DNA of 64,000 bases from Terrisporobacter petrolearius (GTDB taxonomy: Bacteria > Bacillota > Clostridia > Peptostreptococcales > Peptostreptococcaceae). The position numbers and the translations under genes are program-made. The notes below the pieces were generated by a model. The model had not been told where the DNA came from. It did no database searches and was given only the letters and a program-made list of their open reading frames with translations. Below, piece by piece: positions 10,959 through 20,802 of this stretch. Location of the stretch: NCBI RefSeq assembly GCF_020748185.1, contig NZ_JAHZMO010000010.1:1-64000 (forward strand), in the 5' to 3' direction. Every line of letters begins with the position of its first letter. Within the stretch, counting starts at the first letter, position 1.

Positions 10959-10986
10959 AAAAAAAGAGGCTATATATTATAACCCC
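10959..10986 (-). terminator. terminator of the murB-whiA operon
   Basis: The stem pairs 10966-10973 with 10979-10986 (with two G-U pairs) and is followed on the minus strand by seven U (complement of 10959-10965). It lies just after the whiA stop codon. Confidence 0.65.
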
Positions 10987-10994
10987 CTTAATAA

Positions 10995-11969
10995 TTAATT
11001 TTCATTATTATGTCCACTATCAAACTCTTTACTTCTCAACTCATTAGCTATTTCTTCTAATTTTTTTAATCTGTGATTTACACCCGATTTACTAATTGGA
11101 GGAGTTAATAATTCTCCCAACTCTTTTAATGTTAAATCTTCATTCTCGACTCTTAATAATGCAATTTGCTGCAAGCTTTGGGGTAATTTACTTATACCCA
11201 TTTTTCGTTCAATTAATTTTATATTTTCTACTTGTCTTACTGCCGCATTTACTGTCTTGGAAAGATTAGCTGTTTCACAGTTTACTATTCTATTTACATT
11301 ATTTCTCATTTGTTTTAATATTTTTGTATTTTGAAGACTTAAAAGAGCTTGAAAACCGCCTATAAGACTTAGCAAATCTGATATTTGCTCACTTTCTTTC
11401 AAATATACAACATAAGAATTTTTTCTACATACTATTTTTGAATTTAAACCTAATGAGTTTATTAAATTCATTAAAGATTCTGCAAATTCTTCGTTACTAA
11501 CAACAAATTCTAGATGATAATTTTTTTCTGGATCACTTATTGAGCCTCCACCTAGAAATGCTCCTCTAAGAAATGCCTTTTTACATTCCTCATCTTCATA
11601 TACCCAAGATGGTATTGTGTGAGAAGGTAAAAAATCTTCATTTTTGTCTAATACGCCTAAAGTCTTCATTAACTCTTCAGATCCCATATCACTTTTTACA
11701 GTTAGCACATAGCTATTATTTCTCTTTAACATTTGATTTTTATTAACTATAATAGTTGTATTTATATTAAAATCAGATTTTAATATTTTAAAAACTTTTC
11801 TAGCTACTGAATTTAATTCTGTAGAAATTTTCAAGTTAATTTTTTTATACCCAGCAATTTGTATAGTACCAGCTAGTTTCGCTATTCCCGATAACTCAGC
11901 TTTTTTATAACATAAGCTTTCCGGCATTAATCTTGCCAGTTCATTTTTTGTTTCTGTAGAAAAAGACAT
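10995..11969 (-). CDS. whiA: DNA-binding protein WhiA (sporulation/cell-division regulator family)
   Basis: The family has a homing-endonuclease-like LAGLIDADG fold (about 1-220) joined to a C-terminal helix-turn-helix (about 225-310, [12 protein letters not shown] to [14 protein letters not shown]). In Actinobacteria it activates sporulation genes; in Bacillus it affects chromosome segregation and division. The frame opens at a GTG (11978), but AGGTGG is five bases before the ATG at 11967-11969, so I use that start (324 aa). It is the last gene of the conserved rapZ-yvcK-whiA cluster, 17 bp after the Nudix gene. Confidence 0.93.
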   Translation of the reverse strand: MSFSTETKNELARLMPESLCYKKAELSGIAKLAGTIQIAGYKKINLKISTELNSVARKVFKILKSDFNINTTIIVNKNQMLKRNNSYVLTVKSDMGSEELMKTLGVLDKNEDFLPSHTIPSWVYEDEECKKAFLRGAFLGGGSISDPEKNYHLEFVVSNEEFAESLMNLINSLGLNSKIVCRKNSYVVYLKESEQISDLLSLIGGFQALLSLQNTKILKQMRNNVNRIVNCETANLSKTVNAAVRQVENIKLIERKMGISKLPQSLQQIALLRVENEDLTLKELGELLTPPISKSGVNHRLKKLEEIANELRSKEFDSGHNNEN

Positions 11970-11986
11970 ACATACCACCTATTATC

Positions 11987-12412
11987 TTAGCTCTTCTTTA
12001 ATCTTTTTTTTATTTCTTTTAAAGCCACCTTTATAATTTCTTTCTCATCATCATATTTTGCTAAATCAACAACCCTATCTATATGAATAAACTTAGCATC
12101 CACAAATCCTTCTTCTTTTTGTGGTACTGTGTCCATATTTTTAGACTGCATCAAATACCAAAATACAGTTTTATGAACAGCTCTATTTTCATCCCAATTT
12201 TCTTTGAAAGTATAATGTATCTCTCCAAGATATTTTAAGGTTTCGGCTTTTACTCCTGTTTCTTCTGACACTTCTCTTAATGCAGCTTCTTCGTTATTTT
12301 CGCCTTCTTCTACTTTTCCTTTTGGCAAAACCCAATCACCGTTAAACTTTCTTAGTAGAAGAATAGCATTTCCAAATAACACCACCCCACCGGCACTAAT
12401 CTCTTCTCTCAT
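11987..12412 (-). CDS. Nudix hydrolase
   Basis: Hydrolyses a nucleoside diphosphate linked to another group; the substrate is unknown. The Nudix box is complete (G-x5-E-x7-REVSEETG, from GKVEEGENNEEAALREVSEETGV, of which the metal-binding EExE-type glutamates are present). The size of 141 aa is typical of MutT/Ap4A-type small members. An AAGGAGTG site precedes the ATG. It sits between yvcK and whiA, where such an insertion is common in Clostridia. A 12445-12475 inverted repeat in the yvcK-Nudix gap may modulate expression of the downstream genes. Confidence 0.9.
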   Translation of the reverse strand: MREEISAGGVVLFGNAILLLRKFNGDWVLPKGKVEEGENNEEAALREVSEETGVKAETLKYLGEIHYTFKENWDENRAVHKTVFWYLMQSKNMDTVPQKEEGFVDAKFIHIDRVVDLAKYDDEKEIIKVALKEIKKRLKKS

Positions 12413-12444
12413 AGATGTTCACTCCTTAAAACTAACATAATAAT

Positions 12445-12475
12445 AAGGATTTCTACATAAAAATCTAAAATCCTT
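12445..12475. repeat. intercistronic inverted repeat between yvcK and the Nudix gene
   Basis: AAGGATTT (12445-12452) pairs with AAATCCTT (12468-12475). The U-run lies on the plus side, so for the minus-strand operon it is better read as an intercistronic hairpin than as a terminator. Confidence 0.4.
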
Positions 12476-12477
12476 TT

Positions 12478-13587
12478 TTACCTTGCCCTGTCATAATCAT
12501 GACTTAGTGCCAAATTATTAATTACTTCACATATAGAATCTGCGTGATGTCTAATATAGTCATTTTTAATTTCTATCAAATCTCCCTCGACTATTTTAAT
12601 ACCCATATTCTTTAATGCGATTCTTTGCCTTTTATCTAATAACACCTGATTTGCTCCGTCTTTTTTATATTTTTCAAATTGACTATCAGGTATTATTTCA
12701 TCGTTAGCTATAACATAGTCAATCAAGTTCTCTTTTGTATGTTTATTTATAGCTTTAATGTGGTCTAATACATCATATCCATCAGTTTCGCCTGGTTGAG
12801 TCATTACATTAGGAATATATATTTTTGTAGCCTTGCTTCCCTTTATAGCTTCAACCACACCTTCCACTAATAAATTTGGTATTATACTAGTATATAAACT
12901 TCCTGGACCCATTATAATGTAATCAGCTTCGTAAATAGAATTAATCACTTCATTTAAAGGCTTTGCGTCTTTAGGCTCCAGGTATACTTCTTCAATTTTA
13001 CTTTTTTGCTTTCTGACTTCCCTAGGAATTTTAGATTCCCCTTTTATTATATTTCCATTATTTAGTTTGGCAATTAAGTCTATACTTTCCAGTGTAACTG
13101 GTAAAACCCTGCCTGTTATATTAAAAATTTCACTTAATTTATAAACAGCCGTTTCAAAATTACCATATTGACCATTCATAGCTGCCAAAAAAAGATTTCC
13201 AAAGCTCTGTCCTTTTAGGCCACCTTCTTCAAATCTATATTGCATTACTTCTTGCATAGTAGGTTCAGTATTAGCTAGAGCTAGCAAACAGTTTCTAATG
13301 TCTCCTGGTGGTAACATTCCTAAGTCTGATCTTAAAACTCCTGATCCTCCGCCATCGTCTGCAACAGTAACAACAGCTGTAATATTAGGTGTAATCTTTT
13401 TAAGACCTCTTAGAAAGATTGACTGACCTGTACCTCCACCAATAACCACTACATGAGCCTTCTCAACTTCAATAGTCTTTCTTGTAGTATCTTTTTTTAC
13501 TTGTTTTTTTGCTTTTATAAAAAAAGCTATCCCTAGAACTAAGGTTACCATGCCTAGAATATCTATAATATAAGCCAAATATTTCAT
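12478..13587 (-). CDS. yvcK: YvcK-type gluconeogenesis factor (CofD-like fold)
   Basis: UDP-sugar-binding regulator needed for growth on gluconeogenic carbon sources and for normal cell shape in Bacillus. The N-terminus carries a membrane helix (about 5-25, YIIDILGMVTLVLGIAFF), present in some clostridial forms but absent from the Bacillus protein. The CofD-like nucleotide motif GGGTGQSIFLRGLK and DDGGGSGVLR follow. The ATG at 13587 has a GGAGG site. It lies between rapZ and the Nudix/whiA genes in the usual order. The added helix suggests tethering at the membrane (inference). Confidence 0.93.
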   Translation of the reverse strand: MKYLAYIIDILGMVTLVLGIAFFIKAKKQVKKDTTRKTIEVEKAHVVVIGGGTGQSIFLRGLKKITPNITAVVTVADDGGGSGVLRSDLGMLPPGDIRNCLLALANTEPTMQEVMQYRFEEGGLKGQSFGNLFLAAMNGQYGNFETAVYKLSEIFNITGRVLPVTLESIDLIAKLNNGNIIKGESKIPREVRKQKSKIEEVYLEPKDAKPLNEVINSIYEADYIIMGPGSLYTSIIPNLLVEGVVEAIKGSKATKIYIPNVMTQPGETDGYDVLDHIKAINKHTKENLIDYVIANDEIIPDSQFEKYKKDGANQVLLDKRQRIALKNMGIKIVEGDLIEIKNDYIRHHADSICEVINNLALSHDYDRAR

Positions 13588-13599
13588 AGCTGCCTCCGC

Positions 13600-14457
13600 C
13601 TATCTTAGCATAAAATCTCTATGCTTCTTAACTACTCTGTATCCTTGTTTTATTAATTCATCACTTATTAAGTTAGATATTGTTACAGATCTATGTCTTC
13701 CACCTGTGCAACCTATACTTATAACTAAATGATGTTTTCCTTCTTCTATATATTGAGGTACTAAAAAATTAATCATGTCTAATAATTTTTCATAAAACTG
13801 ATGACTTATATCAGAGTTCATTACATAATCTCTAACATCTTGTTCTTCACCTGTTTTACTTCTTAGCTCATCAATATAATAAGGATTCGGTAAAAATCTC
13901 ACATCAAAAACTAAATCTGAATCTGAAGGTATTCCATGTTTAAATCCAAATGAAACCACAGATATAGTTAAATTATTATTAACCTCTCCATTTGCATAAA
14001 TTTTACTTATTTCTTCTTTAAGGTCTTTAGGTTTCATATTAGAAGTATCTATTATACAATCAGCAATTTCTTTTAATGGCTCTAAAATTGCTCTTTCCAT
14101 CTTTATACCTTCTGGTATCTGTCTATTAATTGATAAAGGATGATTTCTTCTAGTCATTTTGTATCTTTTTAATAAAATATCATCCGCACAATCTAAATAT
14201 AGTACTTCAAAAGGATATTGATCCTTTCTTAAAGTGTTTAAACTTTCGTGTAACGCTTCAAAAAATTTTCTTCCTCTTACATCTATTCCTAATGCTACTT
14301 TATCTATAGTTGAGTTAGATTGATAGCATAATTCAGCAAACTTAGGAATTAAAGTAGGGGGTAAATTGTCTACACAATAAAATCCCATATCCTCTAGCGC
14401 TCTCATTGCTTCACTTTTTCCAGATCCAGAAAGTCCAGTAACTATTATAAATTTCAT
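13600..14457 (-). CDS. rapZ: RapZ-family nucleotide-binding protein (YvcJ)
   Basis: P-loop protein; the E. coli member is an adaptor for small-RNA decay and senses glucosamine 6-phosphate, while Bacillus YvcJ affects competence. Walker A is GLSGSGKS at residues 6-13. The C-terminal domain with the GCTGGRHRSV motif is intact, and the length of 285 aa is standard. A GGGAG site precedes the ATG. It lies 12 bases before yvcK on the same strand, consistent with the conserved operon. Confidence 0.94.
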   Translation of the reverse strand: MKFIIVTGLSGSGKSEAMRALEDMGFYCVDNLPPTLIPKFAELCYQSNSTIDKVALGIDVRGRKFFEALHESLNTLRKDQYPFEVLYLDCADDILLKRYKMTRRNHPLSINRQIPEGIKMERAILEPLKEIADCIIDTSNMKPKDLKEEISKIYANGEVNNNLTISVVSFGFKHGIPSDSDLVFDVRFLPNPYYIDELRSKTGEEQDVRDYVMNSDISHQFYEKLLDMINFLVPQYIEEGKHHLVISIGCTGGRHRSVTISNLISDELIKQGYRVVKKHRDFMLR

Positions 14458-14475
14458 TTATAAACTCCCTTTTTA

Positions 14476-15192
14476 TTAAAATTTAATATTTTCTATCAGT
14501 GATAAATCAATCTTTGCTTCTTTAATAGTGTTTAATGCTAAGTCAAAGTTACCAACATTTTGTGGAACATGAGCATCAGAACCTACTATAAAAGTATTTC
14601 CTATATGCTCAATTTTTTTTAGTTGCTCTACATTTAAAAATTTATGACTACTGTTTATCTCTAATCTAGTATTTGTTTCTTTTGCAACTTTTGCAATTTC
14701 CTCTATATATACATCACCCTTGTCTCCTGGGTGAGTAATGACAAATATATCATTATTTCTCATAGCATTAATTATGGCTAAAGTATTGTATTCTTTTGAC
14801 TTATTTGTTTTAAAAACATAATTATTAGCATGATTAAGTAGACCTTTTACGCTTGTTGGCTTTGATCCAAAGTGATATCCAGCCATGACATAATCTAAAA
14901 CTTTTCCTATTTTATCATCATAATCAATGTTTCCTTTATCATCTAATATATTACTTTCCACTCCCAATAATATTTTTATTTTGTCTTTATATTTTTCATT
15001 GAGAAAATCTATTTCTTCCCTCATTTTAAATATATCATTCTTCTTAATGCCATAGGTTAAGTGATCATAGCTATGATCTGAAATTCCAAGAATTTCAATT
15101 CCTTTTGAAATAGCTACTTTCACATTTTCTTCTATTGTTCCTTTACCATGACTGTATATGGTATGTGTATGATAATCAGCTAGAATTTTCAT
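14476..15192 (-). CDS. PHP-domain phosphoesterase
   Basis: Metal-dependent phosphoesterase related to YcdX and histidinol phosphatase. Metal ligands are visible at the start (DYHTHTIYSHGKG), in the middle (GVESNI, AGYHFG, THPGDKG) and at the end (VGSDAHVP). The length of 238 aa matches stand-alone members. A GAGGA site precedes the ATG at 15192, three bases after the murB stop. The position between murB and rapZ is shared by other Clostridia. The substrate is unknown. Confidence 0.85.
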   Translation of the reverse strand: MKILADYHTHTIYSHGKGTIEENVKVAISKGIEILGISDHSYDHLTYGIKKNDIFKMREEIDFLNEKYKDKIKILLGVESNILDDKGNIDYDDKIGKVLDYVMAGYHFGSKPTSVKGLLNHANNYVFKTNKSKEYNTLAIINAMRNNDIFVITHPGDKGDVYIEEIAKVAKETNTRLEINSSHKFLNVEQLKKIEHIGNTFIVGSDAHVPQNVGNFDLALNTIKEAKIDLSLIENIKF

Positions 15193-15195
15193 TTA

Positions 15196-16110
15196 TTAAT
15201 CCTCTCCTAGAATCTTCACTTCTTCCTCTAACATTATACCAAATTTTGCATTTACTGTGCTTTTAACTATAAACATTAAGTCTAATATGTCTTTTGCATT
15301 AGCATCTCCAGGATTTATAACAAAACCACAATGTTTCTCTGAAACTTGTGCTCCTCTTAAGCTAAGCCCTCTAAGTCCACAGTCATCAATTAGTTTTGCT
15401 GCAAAATACCCTTCTGGTCTTTTAAATGTACTTCCTGCACTTGGGAAGTTTAGAGGTTGTTTAGTTGATCTTCTATTTGCATAGTCTGACATAGTTTCTT
15501 TTATTTCATCAGCATTACCTGGTTGTAATTCTATTACAGCAGATAAAGCTATATAATCATTAGTTGTTAATATACTTCTTCTATACTCAAATTTCATTTC
15601 TTCATTAGATAGCTCAAATATATTACCTTCTCTATCCATAAGCCTTACAGCTTTTACAATTTGTTTCATTTCTCCACCATAAGCTCCTGCATTCATGGCT
15701 AATGCTCCACCTAAAGTTCCTGGTATTCCAGCTGCAAATTCAAATCCTGTTAAAGAACTTTTAAGAGCATTTCTACCTAATATAGATAACAAAGCACCAC
15801 TTTGTGCCTTTATTATATTTCCTTCTATTTCATAATTATTGAAGTTATCTAACAACTCTATAACTATTCCTCTTATTCCACCATCTTTTACAAGAAGATT
15901 TGAACCATTACCTATAACTATGAAAGGTATGCTTTCTTCCTTGGCAAATTTTATTACCTTACTTAATTCTTCCTCAGTCTTAGGTTTAAGTAAGAAATCT
16001 GCTGGCCCCCCCACTCTAAAAGATATATGTTTTTTCATTGGCTCATCTACCTTTATACTTTCTTCATCTAATATATTCAATAATTGTTTATATATAAATT
16101 CCTTGTTCAT
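15196..16110 (-). CDS. murB: UDP-N-acetylenolpyruvoylglucosamine reductase
   Basis: FAD-dependent NADPH reduction of UDP-GlcNAc-enolpyruvate to UDP-MurNAc in peptidoglycan synthesis. The FAD-binding motif VIGNGSNLLVKDGG and the type II MurB features (GIPGTLGGALAMNAGAYGGEM, PSAGSTFKRP, and no Tyr-loop insertion) are present. The frame opens at 16131, but a GGGAGG site (16119-16124) is eight bases before the ATG at 16108-16110, giving 304 aa. First gene of the murB-PHP-rapZ-yvcK-Nudix-whiA operon; its promoter must lie in the divergent gap shared with fdhF. Confidence 0.95.
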   Translation of the reverse strand: MNKEFIYKQLLNILDEESIKVDEPMKKHISFRVGGPADFLLKPKTEEELSKVIKFAKEESIPFIVIGNGSNLLVKDGGIRGIVIELLDNFNNYEIEGNIIKAQSGALLSILGRNALKSSLTGFEFAAGIPGTLGGALAMNAGAYGGEMKQIVKAVRLMDREGNIFELSNEEMKFEYRRSILTTNDYIALSAVIELQPGNADEIKETMSDYANRRSTKQPLNFPSAGSTFKRPEGYFAAKLIDDCGLRGLSLRGAQVSEKHCGFVINPGDANAKDILDLMFIVKSTVNAKFGIMLEEEVKILGED

Positions 16111-16420
16111 TATATTTTCCTCCCAAATCATACACTTTATTAATTAATAATCAAATTTATATTGTAAATATTTTTCATACTTTCAAATTATACGTTTTAT
16201 CCTTACTTTTAGTATATGCTTTTACTCAAAAAAGGATAAATTTTAATCATAAAATGATTTTACCACATATTTTTATAATATTTAATGAAAATTTCTCAAA
16301 TCATTAGACCTATACAAATGTGTTAATTATCTATTACATATGTATTTTAATTTCATAAAAATGTAAATTTATGAAGTAACTTAATTCTATAAATACAAAA
16401 CTATTATATCTTAACTCAAG

Positions 16421-16449
16421 TTGAATATGAAAATAAGAGGTGATATAAT
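16421..16449 (+). promoter_or_regulatory. strong sigma-A-type promoter for the fdhF operon
   Basis: TTGAAT at 16421-16426, a 17-base spacer and TATAAT at 16444-16449, with a TG one base upstream of the -10. The predicted start near 16456 gives a leader of about 185 nt before fdhF. The rest of the 530-bp divergent gap from murB is AT-rich and shows no gene. Confidence 0.7.
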
Positions 16450-16561
16450 AAAATTAGTATATTTTAACATTTTTATACCTAAGACTAATTGACTAATAAT
16501 TTTTAATTCAATTTTTATAATAAGTCTTCATCATCATTGTATTTAATATTTAAGCTTGCTC

Positions 16562-16595
16562 ATTTGCTCAATATTTCTCTTAATATTGAGCAAAT
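16562..16595 (+). repeat. perfect 14-bp inverted repeat in the fdhF leader
   Basis: ATTTGCTCAATATT (16562-16575) and its exact complement (16582-16595) flank a 6-base loop, 46 bases before the fdhF ATG and inside the predicted leader. There is no U-run after it, so it is not a plain terminator. It may be an operator, an RNA-stability hairpin, or part of an attenuator. Confidence 0.7.
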
Positions 16596-16640
16596 ATTAT
16601 ATTTATCAGTAAAGTATTTTAAAATAAGGGGGATAAACTC

Positions 16641-18791
16641 ATGGAAAAAGAAGTTTTAACCACTTGTCCTTACTGTGGCGCTGGATGTCAATTTTACTTA
16701 GTAGTTGATGAAGAAAAAAATCAAATCATAAGAAGCAAACCTGCCCAAGGAAGAACAAATGAAGGTACATTATGCCTTAAAGGTCATTATGGATGGGATT
16801 TCCTAAATGACCCGCAAATTTTAACTCCAAGACTTACTAAACCTTTAATCAGAAAAAATGGAACTTTAGAAGAAGTTGAATGGGACGAAGCAATATCTTA
16901 TACAGCTTCTCGACTAAATGAAATCAAAGAAAAATATGGTCCAGATTCAATAATGGGTACTGGTTCTGCCAGAGGTCCAGGAAATGAAGCTAACTACATT
17001 ATGCAAAAATTTATGAGAGCTGCAATAGGTACTAATAATATTGACCACTGTGCCCGTGTTTGACATGCCCCATCTGTAGCCGGTTTGGCTTACTCATTAG
17101 GTAGTGGTGCTATGTCTAACTCTATACCCGAAATTGAAAATGCAAATTTATTACTTGTATTTGGATATAACGGTGCAGATTCTCACCCTATAGTTGCAAG
17201 AAGAATAGTTAGAGCAAAAGAAAAGGGAGCTAAAATAATAACTGTTGACCCTAGGGTTACAGAAACTGCAAGAATTTCTGATATGCATTTAGCTTTAAAA
17301 GGTGGGACTAATATGATTTTAGTTAATGCCTTCGGTAATGTTTTAATAAATGAAAATCTATATGACAAAGACTTCGTAGCAAATCATACTGACAATTTTG
17401 AAGAATATAAGAAAATTGTTGAACCTTATACTCCTGAATATGCAGAAAAATACACTAATATACCAGCTGACGCCATCAGACAAGCCATGAGAGAATATGC
17501 CAAGGCAAAAGATTCTATGATTCTATACGGCATGGGCGTTTGCCAATTCTCACAAGCTGTTGATGTAGTTAAAGGTTTGGCTTCTTTAGCTTTACTTACA
17601 GGCAACTTAGGAAGACCTAATGTTGGTATTGGACCAGTTCGTGGTCAAAACAATGTTCAAGGTGCTTGTGATATGGGTGCTCTTCCAGATGTATATCCAG
17701 GATATCAAAAAGTTACTAATCCTCAAATCAGAGAAAAATTTGAAAAAGCTTGGGGTGTTACTCTTCCATCTGAAATAGGTGTTAAAATTACAGAAGTTCC
17801 TCATGCTGTTTTAGAAGAAAAGAAAATAAAAGCTTACTATATATTTGGTGAAGACCCAGTTCAAAGTGATCCAGACGCTTCTGAGGTAAGAGAAACTTTA
17901 GATGCTTGTGAATTTGTTGTTGTACAAGATATCTTCATGAACAAAACTGCTCTTCATGCTGATGTTATTTTACCTGCCACATCTTGGGGAGAACACAATG
18001 GTGTTTATTCTTGTGCCGACAGAGGCTTCCAAAGAATTAGAAAAGCTGTTGAGCCTAAAGGTGATGTAAAAACTGACTGGGATATAATTTGTAGAATCTC
18101 TACTGCCATGGGATATCCTATGCAATATAATAATACGAAAGAAATTTGGGATGAGATGAGAAGTTTAACTCCTAGTTTCTTTGGTGCAACTTATGAAAAA
18201 ATAGAAAAACTAGGTTGTGTTCAATGGCCATGCAGAAGTGAATCTGATGAAGATAAAGGTTCTGTATTCCTTCATAAAGATGGCAATTTCTCTACTGATA
18301 ATGGTAGAGGTAAATTGTTTGCAACTGAATGGAGACCTCCTTATGAAATTGAAGATGATGAATATCCTTTCAGTTTATCAACTGTAAGAGAAGTAGGTCA
18401 CTATTCTGTTAGAACAATGACTGGTAACTGTAGAACTCTTTCTCAACTAGAAGATGAACCTGGTTATTTACAGATAAATTATAAAGATGCACAAAAACTT
18501 AATCTTGAAGATAACGAAATAATCAGAGTAAGTTCTAGAAGAGGTAGCGTATTAACAAGAGCCCTAGTAACAGATAGAGTTCAAGAAGGAGCTACTTATA
18601 TGACGTACCAATGGTGGGTAGGTGCTTGTAACGAACTTACAATAGCTAGTCTTGACCCTATTTCTAAAACTCCAGAATACAAGTACTGTGCTGTTAAAGT
18701 AGAAAGAATAGAAGATCAAAACTATGCCGAAGAATGCGTTAAAAATGCTTATAAAGATTTAAGAATCAAAATGGGTGTTAAAAGTATCTAA
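16641..18791 (+). CDS. fdhF: selenocysteine formate dehydrogenase, FdhH type (in-frame UGA)
   Basis: Mo/W-bis-MGD enzyme interconverting formate and CO2. The frame starts at ATG 16641 (GGGGGAT site) and reads CARV, then UGA at 17061-17063, then HAPSVAG, the exact context of the selenocysteine in E. coli FdhF (Sec140). Read through, the product is 716 residues, the family length. The N-terminal [4Fe-4S] cysteines (CPYCGAGC and LCLKG) precede the molybdopterin domains; a C-terminal pterin-binding domain follows about residue 580. A predicted SECIS hairpin lies just after the UGA. It heads an operon with two ferredoxin subunits and an [FeFe] hydrogenase. Automatic annotation would wrongly split it in two. 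Confidence 0.97.
17061..17093 (+). promoter_or_regulatory. predicted bacterial SECIS element
   Basis: The UGA is followed 12 bases later by a hairpin: GTAGCC (17076-17081) pairs with GGC-T-TAC (17087-17093), leaving one bulged U and a GGTTT loop. A GGU-type loop and a bulged U are the elements SelB needs in the E. coli fdhF SECIS, here with the bulge on the 3' side. Position fits decoding of Sec at residue 141. Confidence 0.7.
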
Positions 18792-18852
18792 TCAAGGAGA
18801 CATTCAATCTAATTTTTGATGAATTAATTATATTAAAGAAAGGTGAAATAGT

Positions 18853-19407
18853 ATGAAAAATAAATTAGGTTCATTTGTAATTGCTGACTCTAATAAATGT
18901 ACTGGTTGTAGAGCTTGTGAAGTAGCTTGCTTTACTACTCATAATCAAAAAAGTAACTCTATAAGCTATACAGTTGGCACTGTAGAAATTCCTATAATTC
19001 CAAGACTTTACTTAGTTAAAGACGAAGATATTTGTATGCCTATACAATGCAGACATTGTGAGGATGCTCCTTGTTTAAATACTTGCGCTGTAAAAGCAAT
19101 ATCAAGAATTAATGGTATGGTAGTTGTTGATGATGATAAATGTATAGGATGTAAAACTTGTTTACTGGCCTGTCCTTTTGGAGCTATCGACTTATTAACT
19201 CAGTTTAAAGATAAAAAGACTGTTGAACAAATTGCAATAAATGAAAGCAAAAAAATAGCTTATAAATGTGATTTATGCAAAGATAATGATAAAATAGCTT
19301 GCATAAATGCATGCCCTAATGAAGCTTTAAGACTTGTTACTCCTCTTGAAGATAAAAAAGAGAAAAACATAAAAGCTGCTTTGAATTTATTGTCAGCTAC
19401 TAAATAG
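18853..19407 (+). CDS. hydN1: four-cluster ferredoxin subunit, HydN/HycB family (first copy)
   Basis: Electron-transfer protein expected to link formate dehydrogenase to the hydrogenase. Four cysteine clusters are visible in 184 residues: CTGCRACEVAC, CRHCEDAPCLNTC, CIGCKTCLLAC and CDLCKDNDKIACINAC, the HycB/DmsB pattern of four [4Fe-4S] sites. The ATG at 18853 follows AAAGGTG. It is 61 bases after fdhF and 18 before hydA. A second copy follows hydA, as in the Acetobacterium hydrogen-dependent CO2 reductase, where such subunits form the electron wire (known for that organism, inferred here). Confidence 0.92.
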   Translation: MKNKLGSFVIADSNKCTGCRACEVACFTTHNQKSNSISYTVGTVEIPIIPRLYLVKDEDICMPIQCRHCEDAPCLNTCAVKAISRINGMVVVDDDKCIGCKTCLLACPFGAIDLLTQFKDKKTVEQIAINESKKIAYKCDLCKDNDKIACINACPNEALRLVTPLEDKKEKNIKAALNLLSATK

Positions 19408-19425
19408 GATAAGGGGGATAAAAGT

Positions 19426-20802
19426 ATGATAGTTAGTATAGATAAAGATTTATGCACAGGATGTCAAGAATGCGTAAAAGTATGTCCTGCTTTTGCAATT
19501 GAAGGAGATACTGGTAAACCACAAGAAATAAACGAAGATCGCTGCGTAGTCTGTGGTCAATGTGTTCAAGTTTGTAAGTCCTATGCATCTATTATTGACC
19601 ACGGTGAAGAACTTATAGAAAGTAAAAAATCTGAAAGAAAATTACCTAATGCAATTAATGAACCTCTATTTGCTGCTAATAATGTTTGTGATGTTGATAG
19701 AGTAAAAGAAGCTTTAAAAGACCCTAGTAAAATAACTATAGTTCAATGTGCTCCTGCTGTTAGAGTTGCTCTTGGTGAAGACTTTGGAATGGAATTAGGA
19801 TCTTTAACTCCAGGCAAAATGGCTGCTGCATTAAAAGCTCTTAAGTTTGATAAAGTTTATGATACAAACTTTGCAGCAGATTTGACTATTATGGAAGAAG
19901 GAAATGAGTTGATCAAAAGAGTTACAACAGGCGGAACTCTACCAATGTTCACATCTTGTTGTCCAGCTTGGGTTAAATTTTTAGAAGATAATTATCCTGA
20001 ATTAACAGACCATCTATCTACTTGCAAATCACCACAGCAAATGGCTGGTGCTGTTTTCAAAACTTATGGCGCTGAAATTAATAATATTGATGCAAAAGAT
20101 ATTTATAGTATTTCTATTATGCCTTGTACATGTAAGAAATTTGAATGTGATAGACCTGAGATGAAATCTAGTGGATATAGAGACGTAGATGTAGTTTTAA
20201 CTACTAGAGAATTAGCTTACTTAATAAAAGATGCTAACATAGATTTTGATACACTTGAAGAAAGTGCTTTTGAGAGTCCTTTAGGAGTATATACTGGTGC
20301 CGGTACTATATTCGGTGTTACTGGTGGTGTTATGGAAGCTGCTCTTCGTACTGGCTATGAAGTTATAACTGGAGAAAAAATACCTAGTATAGATTTGCCT
20401 GCTGTTAGAGGCTCAGAAGGTTTTAGAACTGCTCAAATAAAAGTGGGAGACTTAACCCTAAAAGTTGGTATTGTTACAGGTCTTAAAAATGTAGTTCCTG
20501 TTTTAGAAGACTTAAAATCAGGCAAATTAAGTTTAGACTTTATAGAGGTTATGACTTGTCCAGTTGGATGTGTAAGTGGTGGTGGACAACCTAAGTTATT
20601 ATTAGAAGAATATAGAGAATTAGCTTATAATAACAGAACTGAAGCTACTTATGTTCATGATAAAAATTTACCACTAAGAAAATCACATGAGAATCCTGAA
20701 ATAGCTAAGATATATGAAGAGTTCTTAAAAGAACCTTTAGGAAGTGTGTCTCATCATTTATTACATACTAAATATTGTGTAGGAAAGGAAGTGGCTAAAT
20801 AA
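19426..20802 (+). CDS. hydA: [FeFe] hydrogenase, HydA2-type
   Basis: H2-forming or H2-oxidising enzyme with the H-cluster. The N-terminus has two [4Fe-4S] ferredoxin motifs (CTGCQECVKVCP and CVVCGQCVQVC). The three H-cluster signatures follow: FTSCCPAW (P1), MPCTCKKFE (P2) and EVMTCPVGCVSGGGQP (P3). At 458 residues with only two accessory clusters it matches the short form found in formate-linked complexes, rather than the large NADH-linked enzymes. Its stop codon abuts the ATG of the next ferredoxin gene (TAAATG), so translation is likely coupled. The maturases HydE, HydF and HydG are not in the window. Confidence 0.95.
   Translation: MIVSIDKDLCTGCQECVKVCPAFAIEGDTGKPQEINEDRCVVCGQCVQVCKSYASIIDHGEELIESKKSERKLPNAINEPLFAANNVCDVDRVKEALKDPSKITIVQCAPAVRVALGEDFGMELGSLTPGKMAAALKALKFDKVYDTNFAADLTIMEEGNELIKRVTTGGTLPMFTSCCPAWVKFLEDNYPELTDHLSTCKSPQQMAGAVFKTYGAEINNIDAKDIYSISIMPCTCKKFECDRPEMKSSGYRDVDVVLTTRELAYLIKDANIDFDTLEESAFESPLGVYTGAGTIFGVTGGVMEAALRTGYEVITGEKIPSIDLPAVRGSEGFRTAQIKVGDLTLKVGIVTGLKNVVPVLEDLKSGKLSLDFIEVMTCPVGCVSGGGQPKLLLEEYRELAYNNRTEATYVHDKNLPLRKSHENPEIAKIYEEFLKEPLGSVSHHLLHTKYCVGKEVAK

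Noticed and set aside
17061-17063. UGA interrupting fdhF read as a frameshift or pseudogene
   Set aside because: The codon context matches the Sec site of FdhF, the frame resumes at once, total length is normal and a SECIS-like hairpin follows.
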